NCBI GenBank assembly: GCA_905207705.1 | Contig: CAJLMA010000001.1 | Location: 62,001 to 126,000, forward strand | DNA: 64,000 nucleotides | Direction: 5' to 3' | From: an uncultured Prevotellaceae bacterium | Lineage (GTDB): Bacteria; Bacteroidota; Bacteroidia; Bacteroidales; Muribaculaceae | Shown here: in pieces, positions 26,665-35,614 of the stretch | Position numbering within the stretch: the first letter of the stretch is position 1 | Layout of the letters: each line of letters opens with the position of its first letter | Position numbers and translations under genes: made by a program | Notes under the pieces: model-generated | Seen by the model: the letters and a program-made list of their open reading frames with translations, nothing else | Databases searched by the model: none | Told to the model about the DNA's origin: nothing

Positions 26665-27795
26665 TCACAACCGACGAGTCACATTGATTACCATTTCTTC
26701 TTTCCATGTTTTGAAATCTCCAGCTATAATGTGCTTCCGAGCTTCATTTACAAGCCATAAATAAAAAGCCAGATTATGTATGCTTGCTATCTGCATGGCC
26801 AAAATCTCGCCACTGATAAACAAATGCCTCAAATAAGCCTTTGAATAAGCGCGATCCACAAAAGATGGACCATCTTCCTGAATCGGGCTAAAATCATCAG
26901 CCCATTTCAGATTGCGCATATTCATTATGCCATGACGAGTAAACAGCATCCCATTACGGCCATTACGTGTCGGCATTACGCAATCCATCATGTCAACCCC
27001 CCTGTCTATCGCTTCGAGTATATTGGCCGGAGTTCCAACACCCATTAAATAACGAGGTTTGTCGGCTGGCAATATTTCATTCACTACCTCTATCATTTCA
27101 TACATTTTTTCGACAGGTTCGCCTACTGCCAACCCTCCAATGGCATTGCCTTCGGCTCCAAGGTCGGCTACAAACTTTGCAGCTTCACGTCTCAGTTCCG
27201 GGAACACGCATCCTTGCACAATCGGGAAGAACGCCTGTTCATAGCCATATTTGCCCATTGTCTCATTAAAATGCTTCCAGCCCCTAAGCAACCACCTTTG
27301 GGTCAAATCCAATGATTTCCTCGCATAAGTATAATCCGACGTCCCTGACGGACACTCATCAAGCGCCATCATAATATCACTACCTATACTGCGTTGTATA
27401 TCAACTATATTCTCAGGAGTGAACAAGTGCTTTGAACCATCTATATGGCTCCTGAAATAGGCACCTTCTTCCTTAAGCTTCCTATTGGCCGACAACGAAA
27501 AAACTTGAAAACCACCACTATCGGTCAATATTGGTCGCTTCCATCCGTTAAACTTATGCAAACCTCCGGCTTTTTCAATTATTTCTATACCGGGGCGCAA
27601 ATAAAGATGATAAGTGTTCCCAAGTATAATTTGTGCTTTTATGTCATCTTCGAGTTCATGCATGTGCACGGCTTTGACCGCACCAGCCGTTCCAACCGGC
27701 ATAAATATAGGGGTTTCTATCGTGCCATGTGCTGTATTTATCAATCCGGCACGCGCATTGCTCCCAGGAGCGCATGCTATGAGAGTATAATCCAT
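26665..27795 (-). CDS. tgt: tRNA-guanine transglycosylase (queuosine)
   Basis: The 376-residue TIM-barrel enzyme swaps guanine-34 for preQ1 in GUN-anticodon tRNAs. It shows ETPIFMPVGT, TDSGGFQVFSL with the general-acid/base Asp, GGLAVGEP and DCVMPTRNGRNG with the nucleophile Asp. Where most bacterial enzymes have the zinc-binding CxCxxC, this protein reads IQEDGPSFVDRAYSKAYLRHL: all three Cys are absent although the downstream His remains. The start at 27795 is preferred over an upstream frame extension because the promoter would place the transcript start near 27803. lptF follows after 19 bases. Confidence 0.96.
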   Translation of the reverse strand: MDYTLIACAPGSNARAGLINTAHGTIETPIFMPVGTAGAVKAVHMHELEDDIKAQIILGNTYHLYLRPGIEIIEKAGGLHKFNGWKRPILTDSGGFQVFSLSANRKLKEEGAYFRSHIDGSKHLFTPENIVDIQRSIGSDIMMALDECPSGTSDYTYARKSLDLTQRWLLRGWKHFNETMGKYGYEQAFFPIVQGCVFPELRREAAKFVADLGAEGNAIGGLAVGEPVEKMYEMIEVVNEILPADKPRYLMGVGTPANILEAIDRGVDMMDCVMPTRNGRNGMLFTRHGIMNMRNLKWADDFSPIQEDGPSFVDRAYSKAYLRHLFISGEILAMQIASIHNLAFYLWLVNEARKHIIAGDFKTWKEEMVINVTRRL

Positions 27796-27809
27796 CTTGT
27801 ATTTTTTTA

Positions 27810-27841
27810 CAAAGGTAGCACAACACAAGTATAAAAACAAA
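27810..27841 (-). promoter_or_regulatory. Promoter of the tgt-lptF operon
   Basis: On the minus strand TTTG (27838-27841), 20 bases, TACCTTTG (27810-27817). The leader to the chosen tgt start is only about eight bases. Confidence 0.75.
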
Positions 27842-27944
27842 CTTTACATAGGATGCTAAAGTTCCTGTACTACATAGCAACACCTGCCCACACAATAGTC
27901 AAAAATATTTATGCTTATAGCTATGCTTTTTTTGTTTTTTTACA

Positions 27945-27952
27945 TACCTTTG
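27945..27952 (+). promoter_or_regulatory. -7 box of a promoter facing the small-ORF region
   Basis: TACCTTTG followed by CAATGCG is a canonical Bacteroidota -7 box. The -33 region is T-rich without an exact TTTG at 19-20 bases. Transcription would start near 27959. Confidence 0.55.
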
Positions 27953-27974
27953 CAATGCGTTGTTAACGTGTGTT

Positions 27975-28097
27975 ATGCATAATGCAGAGTGTATAAATAA
28001 ATCTGTTGCTTCCTTCCACTTAACGTTGGAACTTCTTGCCCATTTAATGAACAAAAACAACAGTAACAGAAAGAATGACTTTATGAACGTTTTTTAA
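27975..28097 (+). CDS. Possible 40-residue small protein or leader of a structured RNA
   Basis: This open frame starts about 16 bases after the predicted transcription start. The product begins MHNAECINKSVASFHLTLEL, has an amphipathic central helix and a basic, Asn-rich end. I do not recognise it. The same DNA can form a nested hairpin (CTGTTG 28003-28008 with CAACAG 28058-28063, enclosing TTCCA/TGGAA at 28014-28031) and the frame ends in a T run, so a non-coding RNA is an equal alternative. Confidence 0.3.
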   Translation: MHNAECINKSVASFHLTLELLAHLMNKNNSNRKNDFMNVF

Positions 28098-28109
28098 ATA
28101 AAAAATAGT

Positions 28110-28235
28110 ATGTTGATTTTAAGAAAAGACAATCTCCTGCTGCAATCACATTCTCCACAAGACGTATTGACAGGGAAAACTACCATGTGCCCATACACGC
28201 CGAACAAGCATACATTATTAATCATTATGTTATAA
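28110..28235 (+). CDS. Possible second small protein (41 residues)
   Basis: This frame begins 12 bases after the preceding small frame. The product starts MLILRKDNLLLQSHSPQD and contains MCPYTPNKHTLL near its end. No known family is recognised. It lies on the predicted transcript that continues into the WecA/MraY-like gene 57 bases further on. It may be chance. Confidence 0.2.
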   Translation: MLILRKDNLLLQSHSPQDVLTGKTTMCPYTPNKHTLLIIML

Positions 28236-28292
28236 CACAATTCTTGAATCAAATAATTCTAAAACTTTACTTAATCAAAATTGATATCAATC

Positions 28293-29414
28293 ATGCCTAT
28301 ATTTTGGATAATAAACATTGTTGCAGTAATCGCTTGCTCAATAATACTGAGTGGGGTCATGATACCCAAAATATTACTGATTTCATTTAGGAAAAAACTA
28401 TTTGACGTGCCCGATGAACGCAAGATGCACCACAGCCTTGTCCCCCGATTGGGAGGAATTGCATTCAAACCTGTCATTTTTTTCTCTATAACGTTTGCCA
28501 TAGGCATAGACATCATAATGGGTTATGGAGATATAATAAAAACCATCGACTGCAACATTCCGGAATTATTGTTTTTATATTGCTCAGTCCTCACTTTGTA
28601 TATAATTGGCATAGCTGACGACCTAATAGGCGTAAGATACCGAGCTAAATTTGTAGTACAGATAGCTTGTGCCATAATGTTCATAGCCGGCGACATCTGG
28701 GTCGGCAACTTACATGGAATCCTCGGCCTGTGGGAACTTTCTCCATACTTAGGCTATCCATTGACAATATTGCTTGTCGTATTCATTGCAAATGCAATCA
28801 ACCTTATTGACGGTATCGACGGACTGGCTTCAGGACTAAGCAGCATAGCCTTGTTCATATACGGAATAGCATTCATCCTGCTTCATCAATACTTGCACGC
28901 AATGCTTGCATTCGCAACATGGGGAGTATTGATACCGTTCTTTTATTATAATGTATTTGGAAAGGCCGAGCATGGGAGAAAAATATTCATGGGAGATACC
29001 GGAAGTTTGACAATAGGTATCATTCTTGGATTCTTGTCTATAAAACTCATATCTTTTGAATCAAGCGACTCAAATGCCATAATGTCTGACAGCCGAATAA
29101 TGATTACCGCATTCTCCCCTCTCATTATTCCTTGTTTTGACGTAGTCAGGGTATTCATACATCGAATAAGACGTAAAAACAATCCATTCTTGCCCGATAA
29201 AAGCCATATCCACCACAAGCTCATGGCCATAGGATTGCCACAACGCGACGCCATGATAACGATAGTGGCTGTTGCAGCAGTATTCAGCATTAGCAACATC
29301 ATACTGTCGCCATACATGAATATAAATATCCTTATAATAGCCGACATTATACTTTGGACTTTGATTAACATGTGGCTGACTAAACAAATACACAAACGGC
29401 AAATCGAATACTGA
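28293..29414 (+). CDS. Glycosyl-1-phosphate transferase, WecA/MraY family
   Basis: With the start at 28293 the protein has 373 residues and about ten membrane helices. Family motifs in order are VPDERKMHHSLVPRLGG, the Asp-Asp pair in IADDLIGVRYRAKF, NAINLIDGIDGLASG, FMGDTGSLTIG and the cytoplasmic DKSHIHHKL loop with its His cluster. Such enzymes load a sugar-1-phosphate from a UDP-sugar onto undecaprenyl phosphate, the first step of O-antigen, capsule or linkage-unit synthesis. The KSHIHHKL loop suggests WecA-like rather than MraY. Four codons of upstream frame are possible but less likely. Confidence 0.92.
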   Translation: MPIFWIINIVAVIACSIILSGVMIPKILLISFRKKLFDVPDERKMHHSLVPRLGGIAFKPVIFFSITFAIGIDIIMGYGDIIKTIDCNIPELLFLYCSVLTLYIIGIADDLIGVRYRAKFVVQIACAIMFIAGDIWVGNLHGILGLWELSPYLGYPLTILLVVFIANAINLIDGIDGLASGLSSIALFIYGIAFILLHQYLHAMLAFATWGVLIPFFYYNVFGKAEHGRKIFMGDTGSLTIGIILGFLSIKLISFESSDSNAIMSDSRIMITAFSPLIIPCFDVVRVFIHRIRRKNNPFLPDKSHIHHKLMAIGLPQRDAMITIVAVAAVFSISNIILSPYMNINILIIADIILWTLINMWLTKQIHKRQIEY

Positions 29415-29437
29415 TTGACAATAAACATATAACCTAT

Positions 29438-29474
29438 AGGCCGAATTGAAAGTGGCATTTTCAATTCGGCCTTT
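29438..29474 (+). terminator. Terminator after the WecA-like gene
   Basis: The 14-bp stem AGGCCGAATTGAAA and its complement has a six-base loop, followed by TTT. Confidence 0.85.
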
Positions 29475-29516
29475 TCATTTGACATGTCAATTCGCCATCA
29501 CATTTTATAATTTAAA

Positions 29517-29546
29517 TTGGGAACACATTGTTTTTTTGTACATTTG
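29517..29546 (+). promoter_or_regulatory. Promoter of clpC
   Basis: TTG (29517-29519), 19 bases, TACATTTG (29539-29546). The leader is about 130 bases and includes an 8-codon frame starting at MGKF that may be chance. Confidence 0.65.
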
Positions 29547-29680
29547 CAATGTGTTATACTAAATAAACATACCAGAAAAATGGGAAAATTTAATTGCTAT
29601 TTGTAAAATCTACTATCTTATTCCAATAATATCACAATATTGGCATAATAATTGCCACATCAAGTATATAAAATAAGATT

Positions 29681-32230
29681 ATGATATACGGATTGTTTAC
29701 ACCGATGATTAAAGAAATTTTGAATTGCAGTCGTTTGGAAGCCGACAGGCTTCACAACGAAGTAATCATGCCCGAGCATATCCTGCTGGGAATCATCCGG
29801 AATGCAAACAACCCTGCCTACTCCATGCTGGAGAAAGCAGGTGCAAACTTAGAAGACCTACGCACATTTGTCGAGGTTAATTTAAACCCGAATGAAAATA
29901 ACAATCAAAATGATACATCCAACAATAAGCATATAATAAGCAATCAAACGGAACAATTACTCAAACAGGCAATAATAGAAGCACAAGCGAGAAAAATGCC
30001 TGTCGGAGCCGAGCACCTATTGCTCGCATTCTTGCATGATCCACACAAAGGCTTTATTTACAGAATATTGAAATATATGAATATAAAATATAACGACATA
30101 GAAAAATTTATCGATAGTGAACCCATATCTCCTAAACTGGGTGCGGGATTCACCGACAATGATGATGACGATGATGATACGATGTACAACAAAGATTCAT
30201 CTGAAAGCGAATCTCACCAAGGCAACAGCGTAAAAAGCAAGACAGCCCAGCGTCATGGCAAAAATGATACTCCCGTACTCGACAAGTATGGAAAAGACAT
30301 GACACATGATGCTGAAGAAAACAAACTTGATCCGGTCGTCGGCCGAGAAAGAGAAATTGAGCGTCTTGCCCAAATTCTTAGCCGAAGGAAAAAAAACAAT
30401 CCGGTACTAATTGGTGAACCAGGTGTCGGCAAATCTGCAATAGTAGAAGGTCTGGCTTTGCGCATTGTCCAACGCAAAGTATCAAGAGTCCTGTTTGACA
30501 AGAGAGTCATTTTGCTTGACATGGCAGCAATCGTTGCCGGAACTAAATACCGCGGCCAATTTGAAGAACGTATAAAAGCGATTATTGACGAAGTTAAAAA
30601 GAATCCCGATGTAATATTGTTTATCGATGAAATTCACACGATTGTAGGTGCAGGGAGCGCTACAGGCACAATGGATGCCGCCAACTTGCTGAAACCTGCC
30701 CTCGCGCGCGGTGAGATACAATGCATCGGTGCTACCACCCTCGATGAATACAGAAAAAACATTGAAAAAGACGGAGCACTCGAACGCAGATTCCAGAAGA
30801 TAATGGTGGAACCGACATCGGTTGATGAAACTATTCAAATCCTAAATAATATAAAAGGTAAATATGAAGAGCATCATGGTGTCACATATACTCCCGAAGC
30901 AATAAAGGCGTGCGTGATGCTGACCGAAAGATATGTATCGGATAGAAACTTTCCCGACAAGGCAATAGATGCTATGGATGAAGCCGGTTCCAAAGTTCAC
31001 ATATCCAATATTGTAGTTCCTAAAGAAATTGACGACCTCGAAAAGCAAATACAAGAAGCTCAAATCAATAAAGTACGAGCCGCACAATCCCAAAATTTTG
31101 AAAGTGCTGCCAATTACCGTGATTTGCAAGAAAAACTGACAAACAAGCTGAACGAGGAGAAAGAAAAATGGGAAGAAAGCCTTGCCAATCACCGAGAAAT
31201 AGTCGATGAAAATAAAGTTGCAGAGGTGGTTGCAATGATGACCGGAGTTCCCGTTCAACGCATAGCACAAGCCGAGAGCACAAGGTTGCTGTCTATGGGT
31301 GATGAATTGAAAACTCAAATCATAGGTCAAGATATCGCCATCGATAAGATAGTAAAAGCAATACGCCGTAATCGCGTAGGGCTGAAAGATCCCAACAAGC
31401 CTATAGGTACATTCATGTTTCTTGGTCCTACAGGCGTGGGAAAAACGCATCTTGCAAAAAAACTTGCAGAATTTCTGTTCAATTCTTCCGATGCACTTAT
31501 TCATGTAGACATGAGTGAATATATGGAGAAATTCTCAGTGTCAAGGCTTGTCGGTGCACCTCCGGGATATGTTGGGTATGAAGAAGGCGGACAATTGACC
31601 GAAAAAGTTCGTCGCCATCCATATTCAGTAGTTCTTCTTGATGAAATAGAAAAAGCTCATCCCGATGTGTTCAACATGTTACTGCAAGTCATGGACGAAG
31701 GCAGGCTGACCGACAGCTTGGGTCGAAGAGTTGACTTCAAGAATACCATAATCATAATGACTTCCAATATAGGTTCTCGCGAAGTCAAAGACTTGCACGG
31801 AGGTGTAGGATTCAATACTTCACCCAATAACAAAGATTATAATGAAAGTATTGTGAGAAAACAACTTAATAAAAAGTTCTCACCAGAATTCCTAAACAGA
31901 ATCGATGATATTGTAATGTTTGAACCTTTGGATAAAAACGCAATCGAAAATATTATCGATATAGAACTTTCGTCGTTCTACAAGCGCGTAGAATCTCTCG
32001 GATTCAAACTCGAAATTCTGCCTGAGGCTAAATCGTTCCTGGCCGATAAGGGATTTGATCCTGCATATGGAGCTCGTCCGCTAAAAAGAGCCATTCAAAA
32101 TTATCTTGAAGACCAACTCGCAGAACTCCTGCTTTCAAATTCTTCAGACGAGAAACATAATCAAATGATTAGTATAAGTGTGAATGACTCTAATACAGGA
32201 CTCACGATGAACATCAAAGAGAACCAATAG
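29681..32230 (+). CDS. clpC: ATP-dependent Clp protease ATPase subunit (ClpC-like)
   Basis: The 849-residue AAA+ unfoldase has two N-terminal Clp_N repeats (about residues 1-145), an Asp-rich linker (DNDDDDDD, about 163-170), D1 with Walker A GEPGVGKSA (about 245) and VILFIDEIHT, an UVR-like coiled region (SAANYRDLQEKL), and D2 with GPTGVGKTH (about 583) and VVLLDEIEKAHPD. The domain order and the UVR segment fit ClpC rather than ClpA/ClpB. It would feed substrates to ClpP, which is not in the window. Two Met codons (residues 1 and 9) could be the start. It ends near a terminator before htpG. Confidence 0.93.
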   Translation: MIYGLFTPMIKEILNCSRLEADRLHNEVIMPEHILLGIIRNANNPAYSMLEKAGANLEDLRTFVEVNLNPNENNNQNDTSNNKHIISNQTEQLLKQAIIEAQARKMPVGAEHLLLAFLHDPHKGFIYRILKYMNIKYNDIEKFIDSEPISPKLGAGFTDNDDDDDDTMYNKDSSESESHQGNSVKSKTAQRHGKNDTPVLDKYGKDMTHDAEENKLDPVVGREREIERLAQILSRRKKNNPVLIGEPGVGKSAIVEGLALRIVQRKVSRVLFDKRVILLDMAAIVAGTKYRGQFEERIKAIIDEVKKNPDVILFIDEIHTIVGAGSATGTMDAANLLKPALARGEIQCIGATTLDEYRKNIEKDGALERRFQKIMVEPTSVDETIQILNNIKGKYEEHHGVTYTPEAIKACVMLTERYVSDRNFPDKAIDAMDEAGSKVHISNIVVPKEIDDLEKQIQEAQINKVRAAQSQNFESAANYRDLQEKLTNKLNEEKEKWEESLANHREIVDENKVAEVVAMMTGVPVQRIAQAESTRLLSMGDELKTQIIGQDIAIDKIVKAIRRNRVGLKDPNKPIGTFMFLGPTGVGKTHLAKKLAEFLFNSSDALIHVDMSEYMEKFSVSRLVGAPPGYVGYEEGGQLTEKVRRHPYSVVLLDEIEKAHPDVFNMLLQVMDEGRLTDSLGRRVDFKNTIIIMTSNIGSREVKDLHGGVGFNTSPNNKDYNESIVRKQLNKKFSPEFLNRIDDIVMFEPLDKNAIENIIDIELSSFYKRVESLGFKLEILPEAKSFLADKGFDPAYGARPLKRAIQNYLEDQLAELLLSNSSDEKHNQMISISVNDSNTGLTMNIKENQ

Positions 32231-32281
32231 AAAAACCCATTATTGCTGCCATGCTACAATGGCAAAGTACAATAAAAACAG

Positions 32282-32318
32282 AAAAAATGTCATACTTTCA
32301 ATGTATGGCATTTTTTTT
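32282..32318 (+). terminator. Terminator between clpC and htpG
   Basis: The stem ATGTCATAC/GTATGGCAT extends into AAAA/TTTT, with a seven-base loop and a run of eight T. Confidence 0.88.
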
Positions 32319-32364
32319 GTCATGTCGTATATAGAAATTGACAATCAAATAACATCAATATACT

Positions 32365-34413
32365 ATGCAAAAAGGAGCTATTGGGGTAACAACCGAAAAC
32401 ATATTCCCCGTAATCAAAAAATTCTTATACAGCGATCATGAAATATTCCTTCGCGAACTTGTCTCAAATGCAGTCGACGCCACTCAAAAATTGAAAACTC
32501 TTGCTTCTCATGGAGAGTTCAATGGCTCACTCGACAATTTGAAAGTATCGGTATCGGTCGACAAGGAAAACAAGACTTTGACCGTATCGGATAATGGGAT
32601 AGGCATGACAGCCGAAGATATAGACAAATATATCAACCAGATAGCTTTTTCTGGAGCTGAAGAATTTCTAAACAAATACAAAGACAACGCAAATGCAATA
32701 ATAGGCCACTTCGGTTTAGGTTTCTACTCTGCATTCATGGTTGCCAAGAAAGTCGAGATACACTCTTTGTCCTACAAGGAAGGGGCTAAAGCCGTGTGCT
32801 GGACCTGCGATGGCTCACCGGAGTATGAAATGGCAGAAATCGACAAGGCCGAACGTGGAACCGACATTATTCTCCACATCGAAGATGAGGAAGACTGCGA
32901 ATTTCTTGAGAAATCAAGAATAGAAACTTTGCTACGCAAATATTGCAAATTCCTCCCTGTTCCTGTTGTATTCGGGAAAGAACAAGAATGGAAAGACGGT
33001 AAATATGTCGATACTGACCGTGACAATGTCATAAACAATATCCAACCTTTATGGGCTAAAAAACCGTCGGAACTGAAAGATGAGGATTATCTGAAATTCT
33101 ATCATGACATACTTCCCGGGCAAGATGACCCGTTGTTTTGGATACATTTAAATGTAGATTATCCTTTCACACTGACGGGTATTCTATATTTCCCTAAAAT
33201 CAAGAACAATTTTGACATAAACAAAAACAGGATTCAGCTATATTGCAACCAAGTTTTTGTTACCGATTCGGTTGAAGGTGTCGTGCCCGACTTCTTGATG
33301 TTGTTGCAAGGCATCATCGACTCTCCCGACATTCCATTGAATGTATCGAGGTCTTATCTTCAAAGCGACTCAAATGTAAAGAAAATCGCATCTTACATCA
33401 CAAAGAAAGTATCTGCCCGACTTGAAGATATCGCCAAGAATGATCCTAAGAGCTTTGAGGAGAAATGGAATGACATTAAGATTTTCATTGAATACGGTAT
33501 GCTCACCGATGAAAAATTCTGTGAATCGGCTATGAATTTCGCACTCGTTGAGGATACCGACAACAAATTCTTCAAACTTGAAGACTATAAAAAACTTATC
33601 GAAGCCAACCAAACCGACAAAGACGGAAAAGTTGTATATCTGTATGCCAGCGACAAGGAACTACAATACCCATATATCAAAGCTGCTACCGAAAAGGGAT
33701 ACAGCGTTTTGTTGATGAACGGACAATTGGATGTTCACTTCATTGGACTGCTTGAACAAAAAATACAAAACAGCCGCTTTGTTCGCGTAGACTCAGACGT
33801 GATTGACAATCTCATTCCTGCCAAAGACAAAAAAGACAGTAATATCACACCTCTGCAGCGCAACATAATGACTACGATGTTCAAATCACAACTGCCACAA
33901 ACCGACAAGAGTGAATTTTTCATTTCATTCGAGGCTATGAATCCCGACATTCAACCAATTGTAATCACACAAAGTGAATACATGCGCCGAATGAAAGAAA
34001 TGGCTGCAATGCAACCCGGCATGAGTTTCTATGGCGAATTACCAGACAGCTTCAATCTAACGTTGAACACCAACCACCCGGTTGTTAAGAAAATCATGGA
34101 TGCAGCTACCGAGGCTTTGGAAAGCAGCATAACACCTCTTGAAAACGATTTAAATGCCGCAAATACTGCAATAAAAAACATCCATGACGCAAAAGATGGC
34201 AACAAGGAACTTTCTGAGGCTCAGAAACAAGAATTGGCTGATAATGAAAAGAAAGCTGCCGACATTCGTAAGCAGGAAGCTAACATAATCAGTGAATATG
34301 CCGACAAACAAGATAAAGTGAAACAACTTGTCGACATTGCACTTCTTGGCAACGGAATGCTTAAAGGTGAAGCCTTGAACAACTTCCTGCGCCGTTCAAT
34401 CGACCTGCTGTAA
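32365..34413 (+). CDS. htpG: Molecular chaperone HtpG (Hsp90)
   Basis: The 682-residue Hsp90 has the GHKL ATPase domain (EIFLRELVSNAVDAT with the Asn that holds magnesium, VSDNGIGMT, GHFGLGFYSAFMVA), the middle domain with the SRSYLQ motif (PLNVSRSYLQSD, about residue 330) and a C-terminal dimerisation domain with a long charged coiled region (about 590-660). The start MQKGAIGVTTENIFPVIKKF aligns with Hsp90 N-termini. No TAnnTTTG box was found in the 46 bases between the clpC terminator and the start, so its promoter may be of another class, which would suit a heat-shock gene. Confidence 0.96.
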   Translation: MQKGAIGVTTENIFPVIKKFLYSDHEIFLRELVSNAVDATQKLKTLASHGEFNGSLDNLKVSVSVDKENKTLTVSDNGIGMTAEDIDKYINQIAFSGAEEFLNKYKDNANAIIGHFGLGFYSAFMVAKKVEIHSLSYKEGAKAVCWTCDGSPEYEMAEIDKAERGTDIILHIEDEEDCEFLEKSRIETLLRKYCKFLPVPVVFGKEQEWKDGKYVDTDRDNVINNIQPLWAKKPSELKDEDYLKFYHDILPGQDDPLFWIHLNVDYPFTLTGILYFPKIKNNFDINKNRIQLYCNQVFVTDSVEGVVPDFLMLLQGIIDSPDIPLNVSRSYLQSDSNVKKIASYITKKVSARLEDIAKNDPKSFEEKWNDIKIFIEYGMLTDEKFCESAMNFALVEDTDNKFFKLEDYKKLIEANQTDKDGKVVYLYASDKELQYPYIKAATEKGYSVLLMNGQLDVHFIGLLEQKIQNSRFVRVDSDVIDNLIPAKDKKDSNITPLQRNIMTTMFKSQLPQTDKSEFFISFEAMNPDIQPIVITQSEYMRRMKEMAAMQPGMSFYGELPDSFNLTLNTNHPVVKKIMDAATEALESSITPLENDLNAANTAIKNIHDAKDGNKELSEAQKQELADNEKKAADIRKQEANIISEYADKQDKVKQLVDIALLGNGMLKGEALNNFLRRSIDLL

Positions 34414-34429
34414 AAAAATCAATATAATT

Positions 34430-34473
34430 AAGACAAGCCCATGTCATAAATATGGCACGGGCTTGTCTTTTTT
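34430..34473 (+). terminator. Terminator after htpG
   Basis: The 11-bp stem AAGACAAGCCC/GGGCTTGTCTT with a T run. Confidence 0.88.
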
Positions 34474-34504
34474 GTTTTACAGCGATCCATGCCAAATAAT
34501 TCCT

Positions 34505-34549
34505 AAAAAATAAGCGAGACCATCACTTCTACATGATAATCTCGCTTTT
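34505..34549 (-). terminator. Terminator of the small 56-residue gene
   Basis: The stem AAGCGAGA/TCTCGCTT with an inner ATCA/TGAT is followed on the minus strand by ATTTTTT. It begins four bases past the stop codon. Confidence 0.75.
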
Positions 34550-34552
34550 TCT

Positions 34553-34723
34553 TTAATTAGCTATGAATCCTCCTAATTCACAACTTAATTTCCTTTCATA
34601 AGAATACACCCTCGCAAACTGCTTTAAAAAATTAATTGTGGAGTTTTTTACCTTAACCTCCTTGATTTCTTCAAGTTGTTTCTTATGGTCAGATTTTAAT
34701 AACGTAGTAGTTTTTTTACCCAT
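34553..34723 (-). CDS. Small basic protein, probably conserved in Bacteroidales
   Basis: With the start at 34723 the protein has 56 residues: MGKKTTTLLKSDHKKQLEE, a Lys-rich middle, then NFLKQFARVYSYE, a C-terminal pattern I associate with small Bacteroidales proteins of unknown role. A longer frame from 34771 exists. It lies 119 bases downstream of the ECF sigma gene on the same strand and ends at a clear terminator, which supports expression. No known domain is recognised. Confidence 0.65.
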   Translation of the reverse strand: MGKKTTTLLKSDHKKQLEEIKEVKVKNSTINFLKQFARVYSYERKLSCELGGFIAN

Positions 34724-34842
34724 AGGCAACACATTTTTTGAATGATTATACATACTTATAACGTTATGCACCCAATCATTATTATGTGCCTTACAAAATA
34801 TTTATCTACATAAAATCATTACGACCTTGAATCAAAACTTGT

Positions 34843-35433
34843 TCAGAAAGTCAGAATTATGTTATTCTCCTCTGCTATTCTGCGCAAATTGAGAATAGCA
34901 TAACGCATGCGCCCTAATGCAGTGTTTATACTTACATTGGTTATCTCGGCTATTTCCTTAAAACTCATATTCTTATAATAACGCATGCACAACACTTCTT
35001 GTTGTGTCGGAGGAAGAGCCTTGATAAGTTTGCGAACATCTGCATGAATCTGACGCAAAACCATTTCATCCTCAATCGTACTTTCACATAATTCTTTTCT
35101 GTTGAAAATATCAATTTCATCAGAATCGCACGATTGTAGATTTTCAACTTTATCTTGACGGAAAAAATCTATGATGAGGTTATGAGCTATGCGTGTAATC
35201 CACGCACCAAATTTTCCATTTTCAACATATCGACCATTATTTATGGTAACAATGGCCTTTACAAATGTTTCTTGAAAAATATCATTGGATAATTCAGGAT
35301 CTTTGACTGTACGAAATATATAAGCATACAATTTATCTTTGTATCGCTCTATCAACACATCAAACGCCGAATTCTCACCATCCGCATATAATCTCACCAA
35401 TTGTTCATCGGCAAGAGCAAAGAGATTGTCCAT
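34843..35433 (-). CDS. ECF-type RNA polymerase sigma factor
   Basis: The 196-residue protein has region 2 (ENSAFDVLIERYKDKLYAYI..., DIFQETFVKA, FGAWITRIAHNLIIDFFRQ) and region 4 (LPPTQQEVLCMRYYKNMSFKEIAEITNVSINTALGRMRYAI) and no region 3, as in ECF factors. No anti-sigma gene is next to it. Within Bacteroidota, similar RpoE-like factors respond to envelope or oxygen stress; the trigger here is unknown. It has a housekeeping-type promoter and an 85-base leader. Confidence 0.94.
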   Translation of the reverse strand: MDNLFALADEQLVRLYADGENSAFDVLIERYKDKLYAYIFRTVKDPELSNDIFQETFVKAIVTINNGRYVENGKFGAWITRIAHNLIIDFFRQDKVENLQSCDSDEIDIFNRKELCESTIEDEMVLRQIHADVRKLIKALPPTQQEVLCMRYYKNMSFKEIAEITNVSINTALGRMRYAILNLRRIAEENNIILTF

Positions 35434-35525
35434 TACTTTAATTTTATTGTTTGAGTAATGATTTGTCTATAGGCTATTTGGTTTAATTAGTTAATATTTA
35501 ATTTAATTATTTTGGCATGCGGTTG

Positions 35526-35556
35526 CAAATGTAACAAAAAAAAGCATTTGCACAAA
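35526..35556 (-). promoter_or_regulatory. Promoter of the ECF sigma factor gene
   Basis: On the minus strand TTTG (35553-35556), 19 bases, TACATTTG (35526-35533). This is a full consensus match. Confidence 0.75.
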
Positions 35557-35614
35557 CTATTTTACACAAATAATCATTTTTGGTATAAAATCAATGTCAC
35601 ATGTTGAAATATTA

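Noticed and set aside
27998..28035. SRP RNA-like string GGAAGGAAGCA on the minus strand
   Set aside because: The bases around it do not form the helix-8 tip with the GGAA tetraloop, and no promoter faces that way.
32259..32441. 60-codon plus-strand frame between clpC and htpG
   Set aside because: It runs through the clpC terminator hairpin and overlaps the htpG start in another frame, with no family match.
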